From: Pezicula radicicola
Taxonomy: Eukaryota; Ascomycota; Leotiomycetes; Helotiales; Dermateaceae
DNA length: 64,000 nt
Reading direction: 5' to 3'
NCBI GenBank assembly: GCA_003008705.1
Contig: PDUO01000014.1
Coordinates: 1,090,696 to 1,154,695 of the forward strand
Part shown: positions 45,768 to 58,223 of the stretch, piece after piece
How positions within the stretch are numbered: the first letter of the stretch is position 1
How the letters are laid out: each line of letters starts with the position of its first letter
Position numbers and translations under genes: made by a program
Notes under the pieces: model-generated
Seen by the model: only the letters and a program-made list of their open reading frames with translations
The model's database searches: none
What the model was told of the DNA's origin: nothing

Positions 45768-46550
45768 GGCGGTCTGAGCGGGGCTGTTGCGGGGCTGTTG
45801 CAGACAGGTGAACCTCGCAAGGCCAGCTTGGCGATATAGAGAAGTTTTGGAATAGTAGTGACTGTGACTGCAGTAGTAGTAAATTGGAAGAAAAGGACGA
45901 AGGAGCAAAAGGAATAAGACAACAAATTTGGAGAGCTCAACAAATTTGCAAGTGTGCCCCGTTAGGTACCGTCACTCGTTACTACTCGAGTCGCGTACGA
46001 TACCAGGGGGTCGTGCTGAAGTCAACGAATTTGTTGTCATATTATTGTCAACGTTTCAGCGGTGGCACATGCTTAAAATATGGTGGTAGTACTGTAGAGC
46101 TGAAGTTTTTCTTTGGCTTACCTCGGCGGCGTGAGACTGATGTGGGACAGCTATGTATGTACTGTACGATCTATGGCGTGTTTGGCGCGTCGGGCCACCT
46201 TCCGCAGCTCCGCCAGATTAAATTTACTGTAGGAAAGGTACTGCACAGTACAGTATTGCTGTACTAGAAGACGTCACCCAACATAAAATCAGGGTCCTCC
46301 CCTCCCACGCCTCTTTCTTCTAGTACGGAGTGCAGCACTACCGTACCTGGCTACTGCATCTGGCATGTGATAGGGAGGTAGTCCTCGGCTCTGCCATGTC
46401 GACCTCTGTATCCGTTATGAAGAAGATCTGCTTTTGGCAAAGGACCACGGCACTGGATTATTGTTGAGCTCTAGAACTGCATAGAATCCGTACATCCATT
46501 CATCATAGTATCGTCATGTTTCTACTCTACCCATTTTCCACTTGCAAACG
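45768..46550. other. spacer rich in GTAC palindromes, no gene seen
   Basis: Promoter side of the membrane hydrolase. Carries GTATGTACTGTACGATC near 46156-46171 and GGTACTGCACAGTACAGTATTGCTGTAC near 46238-46265. No supported gene. Confidence 0.4.
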
Positions 46551-49500
46551 TCAGGCACTGAATACCTCCATCCCGTTCCCAGCCACCAGTATCTTTCCAT
46601 CCTTCAACACAGCCATGTCGCCAACATCTGCAATCGAAGTGAAGACGTCGCCTTGTTTCGACACTGCGACTACTGTTGTGTTATCAACATCCAGTCTCCA
46701 TTCCCTCACTCGTTGGTCGTTCCCGGTGCTTACAATCCTCATCTCTTTGCCAATCTGAGGAATTATGCACAGCCCAGTGATTGCTGCCGCATGTGCAGAC
46801 TTTATCAGCGATCTACTTGAGATGGAGCTCGAAGTGTCCAACATCATGAAGAGCGTGATGCCGAGGGCGTTATCGTCACCCCCTGTTGCGACGAGTGTAT
46901 ATCTAATGTTAGGTTGATTAGCTTCTGACCGTCAACTCTCATAAAAAAATTTAAAACTTGAGACTATTGTTCCTCTCAGAGGCCCCCATTATTAACTCAA
47001 ATTTAGCCTTTTCTAAGAAAGGGTTTCGGAAACATCGGAGGCTTACGTCTTGTCCAACGGGCACACGATGTCGAGGCTTTTGATGGCATTTTGGTGAATT
47101 TTCTGAATTGAGACGAGTGCATATTCTCCTAAGGTCACCTCATCTAATTCGATAGTTTGGTTAGCAAGATTGCACGAGAAGCCACTGTGGCCCAACTTAG
47201 TAAACGAGAGGCGTCGAATATTTCAGCCATCGACCTCTAGCTCCCTAGCCAATGGTTTCGACCGTAAATAATTCCACTGAACGGTAGAAACTTACTAGTT
47301 TTAGCGATCCATAAGGCAAGCTTTCCATCTGTAGCTGCCGTCAACACTGTTGCTTCGCTAGAAGAGGTGGAAACATGTCGTATTTTCGTGAGGCAGGATG
47401 AAGTGTATCTTCCTCTAGCAAGGCAATGGAACCCTTCAGCTTTAGAGTATCTATATGACCGGAATGTAGAGTCGGAATATGCCAGACTAATCTGCAGAGT
47501 AAGCGTGGAACCTGTTTCCTTCCCCATTACCGAACCTGTCACAATGTCGCTTCTGCGGTCTGTGGAGTTGGGCATATGCGAGATATCGAAACTCATGATT
47601 CTGAGATCCTGCTCTTCGCTGGGATCTGGGCAGCTTGCTTCACAAACGACACCAACGCCGAATCCAGGAATCGGAATAACTGCCCAAACGAAGAATTCCT
47701 CGTTTCCACCACTGCTAAAGAGGTATTTTGAGTCATACCATTGAACTTGCTGGATACCCGCTGTGTGTTTCTTTAAAACGGCAAGAGCTTGGAAGCACTT
47801 GGAGAGAGGACTTTCCCCCTCACAGTACTTCCAGATTCTGATGGTTGTATCTTCGGCTCCAGTTGCTACCAAGGTCTTGTCAGGAGATACAGCGCAGGTT
47901 TTGATTTCCCTGCCATGGCCGCCTGCTTTGACGGTGTTGTGGGAAATCTCCCTCTTTGAATAAAGGCACAGCTCTGAGGCTTTGGTATACACAAAATGCC
48001 CGCCTCTTCCTGATGACAACAAAGGAGAATACGCATAACTTCTGTGCGCTCCACCACACTCGATGCTTACAATTTCGCATTGCTTTGCTTCGTTCCAAAC
48101 TACGAAGTTCTTACTCCGAAAGCCATAAAGCAAAAGATCCTTGTTATCGAACCACGCTGCTTCGATCATGGGTCCAAAGGGCGGCGAGCTATTATGAATG
48201 GGTCTTAAAGATATCCTCGGCCCTTCACCCTCAAGCGAAATCGCAACTATAGAGAACGTACCATCTCGAGCAGTTGTCAGCAAATTTTGGGGTTGAGTTG
48301 ACGAAGTACGAGATTCAGTTAGATCAACAATAGACGTGATCGCGTCGCCGTGGAGACATGGCCACACACCCACGCACTCATCTGATCGGCTGTAAATAGC
48401 AATGGAGCCACTTCTTGAGCCTAATAGCAGAAGATTCCCCGTGATAATAACAGCACTTTTCACGACGAACTTCTCTGGAAGTACTATGGTCCGCGACCGG
48501 ACTTGGTAGCCCCCTGCAGGAGGAGGTTTTAAAGGAATGATAGTAGCACTTCCATTCCCCAGAGTTGTGATCAACAAATCCAGTGACTTATTCTCCTGTG
48601 AACATAGAGGGAATATATCCGCCACTTTCCCAGCTACATCCGTAACATGAACTAAATCAGATCCTGGGATGGTTTCCGCAGTCGCCGGTACTGCTTCGTA
48701 CATATAAACCGCGTTCGTCCCTGCTAGGAAACAGAGGCCAAGTAGCGGAAGTCCCTTCACAATAGAATATGCCTTGAGGGACAGAGATTCAGCAGGGTTA
48801 AGAAACATTTCTCGCCACTGTATTGACCGGCCGATATGACCAAGGAGCACCCGCCCAAATGTCGTAGTGACCAGCAAGTCATTCTCCGACACAAAGGCGT
48901 ATCGACTGAAGACGTCCCTGGGAGCTTTCTTAGGCTTTGACATCTGTGTCTTGATGGTTTTTACTTCGACTCCAATAGTCTCGGAAATAGTTATAGCTTT
49001 CGGGTGTGCTTCTTCCTGGACAGCCTGCAGTATTGATTAGCAAAAAGCTACGGATAAAATACTCCAAGATTAAGAAAATTGGCGTCTTGCAATGCTGTAT
49101 TGTCAAGACACATTTTGCTCGACCGTCCCTTTAACTCAGTAGTTCAACTCATACAGTTCGGAAAAATGGAAGACAAATCTTACATCTTGGGGCACTTCTA
49201 CATCCGGAGATTTGGAGGTAGTTGTGCAATTGGCCACATTTGCAGATAAAGATTCCAGTATGGAGTCGAGGTCCCATGCCGCCATTTGCGAATCGTCCAC
49301 CGCACTATTCTCGTCCTGCACCTGCTCAGCTAGTAGCCGCTTCATGGGCATAGTGGCCGAGTGATTCCCAGTGATTATGCCCGAGATTTCTACAAGGTCC
49401 GGGAGCCTATAAAGGGAAATTTTTCCGTCAGCACCACCGGTGGCTAAATATTTACGGCTTGATTTGCTCTGAATAGCAGCTGAAAATATGTGTTTCCCAC

Positions 49501-50591
49501 TATGAAAGGCGTATGTTTCCCTATGAGTCAGCTCTTTCCAAGAGTTGGCCAATTTCCACAGCTGAGTGGTAGCGTCTTCACCAAATGAAAGCAAATTTAT
49601 CCCTGAGTTTCCATTGAGGTAGAACTTCACACCCCAAATTCGAGACGAATGACCCATTGCCATTGCTAGGCACTTGCTAGTTGTCAAAGCATACCCGTCT
49701 CCATATCCAGTTTCCCGAGCTAGACTTGCCTCAAAATCTTTCCCTTCATCTCCAAAAGGGGTAACATGCGGTAAAGACAGGCCGTAGATATCCCAGACAC
49801 GAATTGTACGGTCGTCGCTGCAACTTGCAAGGAGCCGTGTCTTCTTGCCATTTTGGTTGCCAATAATGGGAGATATTTGGACGCCAAATATGGAACCTTC
49901 ATGGCCCGTCAAAGTGCAGAGCACATGATACCCATGGGGAACGAGCTGATCTCTGCGGACAGCACATCTCCAAATGATGATTTCACCGAAAACCGTGCCA
50001 GCAGCCACCAAGACTAGATTCTGGGATGCTTCCCATATTAAATGTGCAGAGTAAAGAATCGATCTTGATGGAGAAGAGAGTAGATTCAGCACTACTGACT
50101 TGCCTCGTCCAAGGCTTGCTTGGAGGACCGTGTTATGGGCAGTAATCAGGATACAACATCTTCCAGAGGGCAAGATGATGGCATCAAGGATCCAATCCGG
50201 CGTCGAAGTAGACAGTGCTGTAATATCATTCACCTCAGCATTGGTATTGGTATCTAGCAACTCCTTAATGGTCTGACTGGTTAATAGCGTCACACTTGGA
50301 CCTCCCCAGACGACTACCCGAAGGCTGTCTTCAAACTCGGTGATGCTGGAGATTGCAATTCCGTGAATAGTCTGGGAGTCGAATACCTTCCACTGGCAGA
50401 GCAATGTTGAGGTTCTTGCGTCGAAGATCTTTAAATGGGCACCCTCTCCAGCGAAGAGTAGTTGTTCATTGTAAAATTCCAAGGCGGTCACGGGGTTCAA
50501 CGTATGATCATGCTATTAAGTGTTGTTGTCAGTCAGTTAACTGGAGAGCAAGATAAAGTGAAGAGAAGATGGAACTAACCTGGACCGACAT
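46551..50591 (-). CDS. rtt10: WD40 protein Rtt10/WDR6 (Trm734), tRNA-modification scaffold
   Basis: Large multi-WD protein. In yeast, Rtt10/Trm734 pairs with Trm7 for 2'-O-methylation of wobble position 34 of tRNA. Exons read: 50591-50580 (MSVQ), 50512-49184, 49024-47296, about 47192-47047 and 46902-46551; total about 1190 residues. The N-terminus HDHTLNPVTALEFYNEQLLF is typical. WD signatures include LLACSDDRTIRVWDIYG, LLSFGEDATTQLWKL, YLATGGADGKISLYRL, KTCAVSPDKTLVATGAEDTTIRIWKY, VLTAATDGKLALW, and in the last exons LVATGGDDNALGITLF and IVSTGNDQRVREWRL. The junction between exon 3 (ending at the perfect donor GTAAGT at 47295) and the next coding block (FTKLGHSGFSCNLANQT) does not keep frame with any acceptor I can find. 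Either there is a frameshift or the model needs transcript data. Confidence 0.88.
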
Positions 50592-50859
50592 TTGAGGGCA
50601 CTGAAGGAAGAAGAGAGGGACAGAATTTTATGCGCAGAATTGTGGAGTGTACTAAAGGGGCAAGATGCGTATATAAAAGCGGCGTGGCCTTTCTTGACTG
50701 ACTGGTACCTGTAGTGGGGTCCCCCAATACAATAATAATACCTACCTAGTGACCACCTCGAACCATCTAGGTAGGTACAGTACTTAGGTATTCGACCCAT
50801 CATCTACCCAACACATTGGCGCCAGAACACCAGATCCTCTCTGCACAGTACCATGCAAC

Positions 50860-51763
50860 ATGTCCCGCAAACCACCTCTACCATCCTATCTCTCCATGCT
50901 CTTTGGTCTCGATGGTAAGACCGCGCTGGTTACTGGGGGCACGCGTGGAATTGGCAGACAAATTGCATTGGCTTTGTGTGTCCAAGAATCAACTTGAACC
51001 CGCCTTCAGCTAATGCTAATGTATTGTCAAACTTAGAGCACAAGCGGGCGCCGATATCATTCTTCTAGTGCGAGATCCAGCTTCAATCAATGTCATGAAT
51101 ACTCTTGTCCTTATCCAATCTTTTGGCCGGGAGTGCCAAACACATACCTGTGACCTGTCTCAACGGGATGAAGTCCTCGATGTCGTTCCTGAGTTACGCC
51201 GACTTGCGCTTCATGTCGATGTCTTTGTTCATTGTGCTGGCTTGCAGCATCGCTGTGCCGCAGAGGATTTTCCTGATGACAAGTGGGACGATATATTATC
51301 TGTGAACCTCACTTCCGGCTTCCTGCTCAGTCGCGAATTGGCAAAAGATTGGCTTGAAAATGAGCTGAACGGGTACGCCAAATCACCAGCGGAGGATCAG
51401 CAAGGAATGAAAAAGAAGATCTTGATGGTTGCAAGCATGATGACTTTCACAGGAGGTGTGGAGATTCCAGCATATGCCGCAAGCAAAGGCGCGGTTGGGC
51501 AATTGACGAAGGCTCTTAATAATGAGTGGATGAGTAAAGGCATCAACGTGAATGCAATTGCACCGGGCTATATTGAGACAGAGTTGACCGCTGCACTAAA
51601 AGACGGCGGCGAGAAGGAGAGAAATATACTAGAGAGAATACCAGCTGGTCGGTGGGGGCAACCATATGATCTAGCTGGTGCCGTCATCTACCTTTGTTCA
51701 AAAGCTGGGGACTATGTTGGAGGAGAGGTCCATGCTGTCGATGGGGGCTTCCTGGCCCGATGA
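50860..51763 (+). CDS. short-chain dehydrogenase, KduD-like (2-deoxy-D-gluconate 3-dehydrogenase type)
   Basis: Two exons, 50860-50975 and 51037-51763, keep frame through the GTGTGT donor and give 280 residues. [20 protein letters not shown] is the Rossmann motif, followed by [24 protein letters not shown] (NAG variant), [26 protein letters not shown] with KGA (catalytic Ser-Tyr-Lys), [35 protein letters not shown] and a final VDGGFLAR. The blocks FTGG...IPAY, [20 protein letters not shown] and the end VDGGFLAR closely match bacterial KduD and fungal relatives in hexuronate/deoxygluconate metabolism. The exact substrate is inferred. The earlier ATG at 50853 is out of frame. Confidence 0.9.
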
Positions 51764-52530
51764 TCCAAAATCTGGAGGGGCGTGTCCCTTCTGCTGAGGA
51801 ACTCAGAACACAACTGATTTGCGTTAAATGCTGTGATTTCAATGCTATGAAAAAGAGTCATTGGGCTCGAACAAGAGCACGTCTTGAGACCAATATGCTC
51901 GGCGCTCGGTTATGAAAGCAAATAAGAGGCCCACTTTAAAGCTGGGAAGAGTTGTTCTTGTTGTTGTTAAGTTCTACTGTATTGTAATGGAATTAATCCT
52001 AGTAAGCACGTATTGATAAGTATTACTTGTTAAGGGCAACTCATGGTGGGTATGGATGTTGACCTCGTGTTGTTTTTATTATTTTAATACAGGAGTTCAA
52101 AGGTGATCGGACCATCTTTACAGTAGAAAGTTTCGTACCTCTCGTACACAAGGCACATATCAGTTCCTAAGGCTTCAAATATAGAGGTTCAAAGCACCTT
52201 TTTGAGGAGTTATCAATGCCCGAATGCCGATCTCTGCGCGGCACTTGATTTTAAGAAGGAGCTCCCAAAGATGGCACCATTACTAACCATGTACCATGCC
52301 TGTCCCACACTACTCTGATAAGAACACTGGAACAGGAAGGACGAATCAAGAGTGATGATGATGCAAACGAAAGTTCATTTGCAATCCCTGCACCCGATTC
52401 GAGGTAAATACAAAAAGGCATGGGAATAATGCAAACGACATCAAGTTGCCCCTCACTTCATACACTCTTTGGCGTCTTTGAGCCTTATTATTGTAGTCCT
52501 TAGGTTTTGCGATCAGTTGGCTTCTCCAAA
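51764..52530. other. spacer, no gene seen
   Basis: 3' region of the SDR and promoter of the carboxypeptidase. No supported frame. Confidence 0.35.
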
Positions 52531-54752
52531 ATGCGTATTTCTTTTCTTGTCTTGTTGCTAGTTACATCTGTAACTAGTGCGCTTGAGAGTCCTCATGAAA
52601 AAGCTGCGAGGCTCGTCAAGAAATCCAACAAGCCGACACCTCTCTTAACAAAGAACGCAGTTAAGGCGAGGTCTACTTCCAAGTACCTGACCAATGCAAC
52701 AGCTCGTATGAAACATTCTTGGTTTTTTTTTGGGGTTTTTTACCATATGCACTTACTGACTTGGTCTAGCATTTGCGGTCAATGGCAGTGCTCTCCCAGA
52801 CGTTAACTTCAATATTGGGTACTGATGAAGAAATTCCATCTCCTTTGTAAATCCAGAGTACAGCTACTAACTTTCACGAAGAGAAAGTTACGCTGGTACC
52901 CTCAGCATTTCGCCCAATTCCACAGACCCCAACAGATTGTGGTTCTGGTTCTTCCCATCTGAAAATCCGTTGGCATCTGATGAGATAGTGATTTGGCTCA
53001 ATGGAGGACCCGGTTGCAGCAGTTTAGACGGACTTCTACAAGAGAATGGACCGTTCTTATGGCAGTCTGGAACTTATGAGGTATACCATATCCTTCGAAG
53101 ACTTCTTGGACTCGCGGCTAATACACGATTTCAAGCCTGTGGCTAATCCATATTCTTGGGTAAACCTGACCAACATGATCTGGATTGATCAGCCTGTATC
53201 CACTGGCTTCAGCCCTGGAAACATTACAGTTAACGATGAGAATGATGTAGCAACAGACTTCAAAGGATTCTGGAAGAACTTTTTTGATACTTTCGGTCTC
53301 CATGGATCCAAAGTTTATATTACTGGTGAGAGCTACGCTGGACAATATATCCCGTATATTGCCAGTAGCATGTTGGACGAAGAAGATACCGAATATTTTA
53401 ACGTGAAGGGTATCCAAATCAATGACCCTTCGATCAATGAAGATGATACTCTTCTGCAAGGTAATCAAACATAGCTCCTACGTTTAAGACTCTTCTAACT
53501 TTATTCAAAGCCCCTGTTGTTCCGGCCCTGCTCTATTACAATAACGTCATAAATCTCAACGAATCGTTCTTGACACAAATCACCGCCCAGGCTGATGAGT
53601 GCGGATTCACGGATTTCTTCAACACATACACTACTGCATTTCCACCACCTGGGGTACGTACCTGTTCGAGTCTTAGTGTTCAATGTCGTGCAGAATTTAT
53701 ATCAAATCTACTGTGGACATGTCTCAAGTCCCCATTTGCTTTCTTTCTCCTTCCCTCTGGCGGATCATACTGACTTCGATGATTTTATAGCCTATCCCAG
53801 CTGCCCCAAGTAGCTCTGCACCGGGATGCGATCTATACGTAAGTATCAGAGTTCGAATGTAATAAACAGATACTGACTTGTATTTCAAGGATGCTATTTA
53901 TGAAGCCGCTTATTTTGTCAATCCCGTGAGTGCAGCGCTTCATACTCGTTTTTCAAACTCTCTTTGCCCAGTATACTAAATTTGCCTCCTCATAGTGCTT
54001 TAATATCTACCACCTAACAGATTTCTGCCCCTTTCTCTGGGACGAATTAGGTTTCCCCTCACTAGGAGTTGGACCAAATAACTATTTCAACCGCTCAGAC
54101 GTTCAAGCAGCAATACACGCACCACCAACCGACTACTTCATCTGCTCAGGCGGAAGTAACCTGTTCCCCAACGGCGATCAATCTATTCCATCAGCACTCG
54201 GACCTCTTCCATCCGTCATCGAACGTACCAATAATACAATAATCGGACATGGAATGCTCGATTTCTTACTCTTTGCTAACGGCTCCTTGATTACTATTCA
54301 GAATATGACCTGGAACGGACTTCAGGGCTTCCAAACACAACCAAGTGTTGAGAAGAATTTCTTCGTTCCGTATCATGAGTCTATTGGTGAGATCTTGGAT
54401 TATGTCAATGGTGCGGACCCACACGCACCTGCTTTTACGGATACGGCTGGTGCTGGCTTTCAGGGTGTTACCCATACTGAAAGAGGGCTGACCTTTGTGA
54501 CTGTGGATCTTGCTGGACATGAAATTCCTCAATAGTAAGTTATTGACTTGCCATACCAGTGGAGAGAGACGGCGTTGACAAGGATTGTAGTGTTCCAGGG
54601 GCGGCATACCGCCAATTGGAGTTTCTATTGGGAAGAATAGACAGTTTGGAGCAACGAGGAGATTACACGACGGGCGTAAGTTACTTTCCCCTCCTAGTAC
54701 GGACTAGACTAATTCTAGAATTTTATAGCCTCAAGGTAATTACACACGGTAA
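52531..54752 (+). CDS. secreted serine carboxypeptidase, peptidase family S10
   Basis: Multi-exon gene with at least nine coding exons separated by short introns. Start at 52531: [20 protein letters not shown] is a classical signal peptide, followed by a polar pro-region. S10 motifs: [29 protein letters not shown] with [20 protein letters not shown], and the nucleophile elbow [20 protein letters not shown]. The late catalytic Asp is in [13 protein letters not shown], followed by [12 protein letters not shown], and the His is in [26 protein letters not shown]. Last exons: about 54589-54675 and 54729-54752, ending GDYTTGPQGNYTR. The catalytic triad is complete. Enzymes of this group remove C-terminal residues in acidic surroundings, in vacuole or outside the cell. 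Several NxS/T sites fit secretion. Confidence 0.9.
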
Positions 54753-56579
54753 GGTCATAAACGAGCACAATGGCTCTTTTCACCCAGAGAAATTTGGTCA
54801 GAAAGTAAAGAGTTAGACGTGATATGACACGAAAAGGATGTAGATAACGCAAATATTTGGCTGTATTCAATTCTTAATGTATATATTTGGAAGTTTTAAA
54901 GGACGGAAGCATTCTTTTAATTCACATTGTGAGGTTTAGCCGCTACCTTTATGAACAACACAGATAATTTTCAAAGGTCGGAGTTTTTCTTGAGTTGTTC
55001 CGAGCAATTGCTTGATATCGCATCTAGAAGCCATTCCGACATAGATATTTTCCTCTATCCTGTCATTTTACCCATGTATAATAATTGTTGCATTGTACTT
55101 CTATGCTATTTATCAGAAGTATATACTTGCTCTTGCAAAGATTGAATTGGCTGATCAATCCAAGAGTCTAAGCAAGTGAATAAAGACTTGATACTCTTGC
55201 AGACCAATTTAACAACAGAATAAAACATTCGATCAAAGTTACCAGTTATTTTGAAACCAATAGTGAATTGTAGCCAAGCAGTCCCAAATATCCTCCAGAA
55301 AACCAAGTTAATAAAATGATGCAAAGTAATAAAGTAAACCTTCTTATTAATATTCCTAATATTGAGTTACGACTTATTTATCAGATATGTAGATTGCGAT
55401 CTCACAGACAGTCATTGATCTAAAGTCAGCAGGCAAAAAAGAACGGATCTGTTAATTCCAGGCCCTTTTTTTTCGTTGACTCCTATGCTAGCATTATGTT
55501 ATATAGCCTTGTTTTCAGTCAAGATAGACTCTACCCCTATATTGCTTTATAGCATCTAGTCTATAGAATGTAGGTACTGTTATGTACCTAACTATCCGAT
55601 TTGAGTAATGGCCTATTAACCCTCGATCACCTTGAATATATGGCATATGGAGAAAGTGTAGAATGCGGTGAAAATCATGAATGAAGGCTTGATTGCTTGC
55701 CCCCATTAGGTGGGAGGAAGCCTAGGCTTATATATTAAAGGAGAGGCACCCAGAATGGGCCCAAATCCATACAAAATGCGGCATTTAAGGTGCCATTTCA
55801 TTAACGTAAAAATGGTGCCATACTGGCCCAGAATGGTCGGAATTAATCTGCGATTTCGGAGGGATCGGCGGGCGCCAGGGCCACCAGAAATGAAGATATA
55901 CTTTAAACACGTGATTGCAGGCCGACATGGCCTTTATTAGCTTCATTAAGGAACGAAGCTTCTATTTGCTAGCAATTTTAGCAGTGTTTAGATAGCAGAG
56001 GTTAAATACAGTGCTAGCATAGGAATTAACGGGGAAATGGCCTGGAATTAGCAGACCCCAAAAAGAAACAGGGGAATAAAATTTGGCTGGGTAAGCGAGA
56101 TCTAATAGCATGAACTAAGTTATAAATAGTGGATGAACAGAGCAGGGCAAAGCTTCAAATGACCTATATCGGGGTTCATTTTAGAATACATTGCAGTTTA
56201 TAGTTACAAGTAGGAGAGTGAGGAATCCCCTACTACGCCTATAGGTGCACAAATCTACTACTTAGCAGGAAGTCGCCTAATTACAACCATATTATTCTTT
56301 CCTTGCCCTCCACCGAGCTGTGTGATTCGGCGCAGGTATAGAATTTAGTACGCGAAGTGGTTGTCGGAATCGAAGGCAATCTCCACTCGGTGAAAGAGAC
56401 GATCAAAAAACAGCGAGCAAGAGTAGCAATAGGGACTAAAAGGCCTCAAGTGATGGGAAGTAATGATCATCATTAGAATGTGCTATGTAGGTACCACTTG
56501 TATAAGTTGGGGTAGTGCGCTTTTTTTTGGAGTGCTAGTATTTTGTAACGGCATGGAGCCCTACTCAACATGATGCATC
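54753..56579. other. AT-rich spacer, possible repeat relic
   Basis: About 1.8 kb without a supported gene. 54840-55500 is AT-rich. 55700-56110 is more balanced and reads like a non-coding repeat fragment (ATGGTGCCATACTGGCCCAG and neighbours), but no terminal repeats or protein could be made out. Confidence 0.4.
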
Positions 56580-57947
56580 TTATTCCAATTGGGCTGCCTT
56601 TGAAGAGGGTGACCCAATGTCTGAAACAATGATGCCCAGAATCCAGGTGTTGCTTAGAAAGAACAAACTGCTTGCAACCCAGAGACCAGGCACAAAAGTG
56701 CTTTGGCCCAAGAATTCCAATTGAAAGGCCTGTTGTAACCATAAGCCTTGGGTCACAACCCATATAGCCACTGCTGTCAGACCAAGATAAGGCCGAGCTA
56801 GAAGTGATGAGGTCGGAAGGTAGAATGGGAGAAAAACCATGTACCAGAGAAAGTACTACCGCCATTAGTACAATGCTAACAGTTTGAGAAGAGACGGAAC
56901 ACACCTGGCTTGTACAAACTTTGTTGAACGTGACAAAGGCGAATGTCTGCGCAAGCATAGTTGATGGCAAGTCCTTCTTGGCAAGGAGAAGAGGGAGGGC
57001 AAAGGCTGAGAGGAATAGCTGTGGCAAGAAGGCCAAGGACTCCAGATGCATAATGGAAGTCCCTGGGGCCGACGAATTTAAGTAAAGGAGGGTATTGTAT
57101 GGCGAGAAGTTATGTCGATGGTCGATGCGTGTGACATGGTGTAGATAAGTGTGTTGAAGGAAAGGCCAACCGTAACTTCAGAATTGTTAGTTAGCATGGC
57201 TGACATCACCCAACGTGGAAATAATACTCACATAGAATACATGACAGTATTCAAGAGCATAAAAGTCAGCAGACTAGTCACAGTAATTCTAATCCGATCC
57301 CGATTCAGGAAAGCTCTAGCTTTGCTTAGAAGATCTTCGTTTGGCTTGATCTTTGAACTATCTGGCCTATCCACGTGGTTTTGGTCGAGCCACCAGATGA
57401 TTGATGGAGCGTAGATGAAAGGATAGATCTTGAAATGAACACCGAATCCAAGCAATACACCAGCAAGAGAAATCCTCCTCTGCATAATTGCCCATAGCAA
57501 AGCAACAACCATGACTCCCAGAAGACCTTCAGAGCTGCCACGGGTACTGATGGTAGCCACCATGGGATTCAATAGCCAGATGCTGGCAAATTTCAAAGCC
57601 CGCTCGACGGACATCTTTTTGGAGCTCTGGAGCACCAGAACGATTAGCCAGCCAGCGACGATGTCGCCTGTAGCGAAAAGAAGTTTGCCGAAAGAGAACC
57701 AAGCGGTTGACCATGCTGTCGGCCATAGCATCCATGCTAGTAATGGCGTGTACCGATATGTTTCGCGGTCATATGGTGACTGTCCATGAGCTGTGTACCG
57801 GGCTGCATCGGTGAAGACATAATAATCGATGTCTGTGTACTTCACAGGAGAATTTGCATCTTGCCATAGGCCGTAAAAGAAGAGGCCAACTCTCAAAGCT
57901 ACTGCCGAGGAGAAGACCAGGAAAGGACTGGAAAAGAATTTCGACAT
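56580..57947 (-). CDS. gpi14: GPI mannosyltransferase I catalytic subunit (PIG-M/Gpi14)
   Basis: ER enzyme adding the first alpha-1,4 mannose from dolichol-phosphate-mannose to GlcN-PI in GPI-anchor synthesis. Exons 57947-57232, 57175-56905 and 56855-56580 give 420 residues, the normal size. The N-terminal span FFSSPFLVFSSAVALRVGLF precedes the lumenal catalytic DxD in VKYTDIDYYVFTDAARYTA. Next come SPYDRETYRYTPLLAWMLWP, SIWLLNPMVATISTRGSSEG, LLGFGVHFKIYPFIYAPSII, YGWPFLQHTYLHHVTRIDHR and HNFSPYNTLLYL, then multiple hydrophobic helices ending WVASSLFFLSNTWILGIIVS. All family hallmarks are present. It needs a PBN1/PIG-X partner, not seen here. Confidence 0.95.
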
Positions 57948-58223
57948 GACCAGTAGTAGTAAGTCTGTGTGATCAAAAGATTTGGAATAAAAAAAAGATG
58001 CTATTCTATTCAGCGCAATGGTTCATCCAACGGGAAACACTCCATCTGATGTGAGGTGTGTGTGTGAGGTTTAGTTAGTTAGGTAGTGCCTTCTTGTTCT
58101 TGTTCAGGGTCAGTTCAGGTTCCCCCTGACTTCCAGAGTCAAGCTTTTTCTAGCGGCCGCCTGTGTCAACAACCCTGCCCTGCAACAAAAGCTCGTTGCT
58201 AGACGACCTCTCCACTCCGTGTA

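Noticed and set aside
55710..55940. 76-codon frame in the spacer before gpi14
   Set aside because: No motif; looks like chance in a non-coding repeat fragment.
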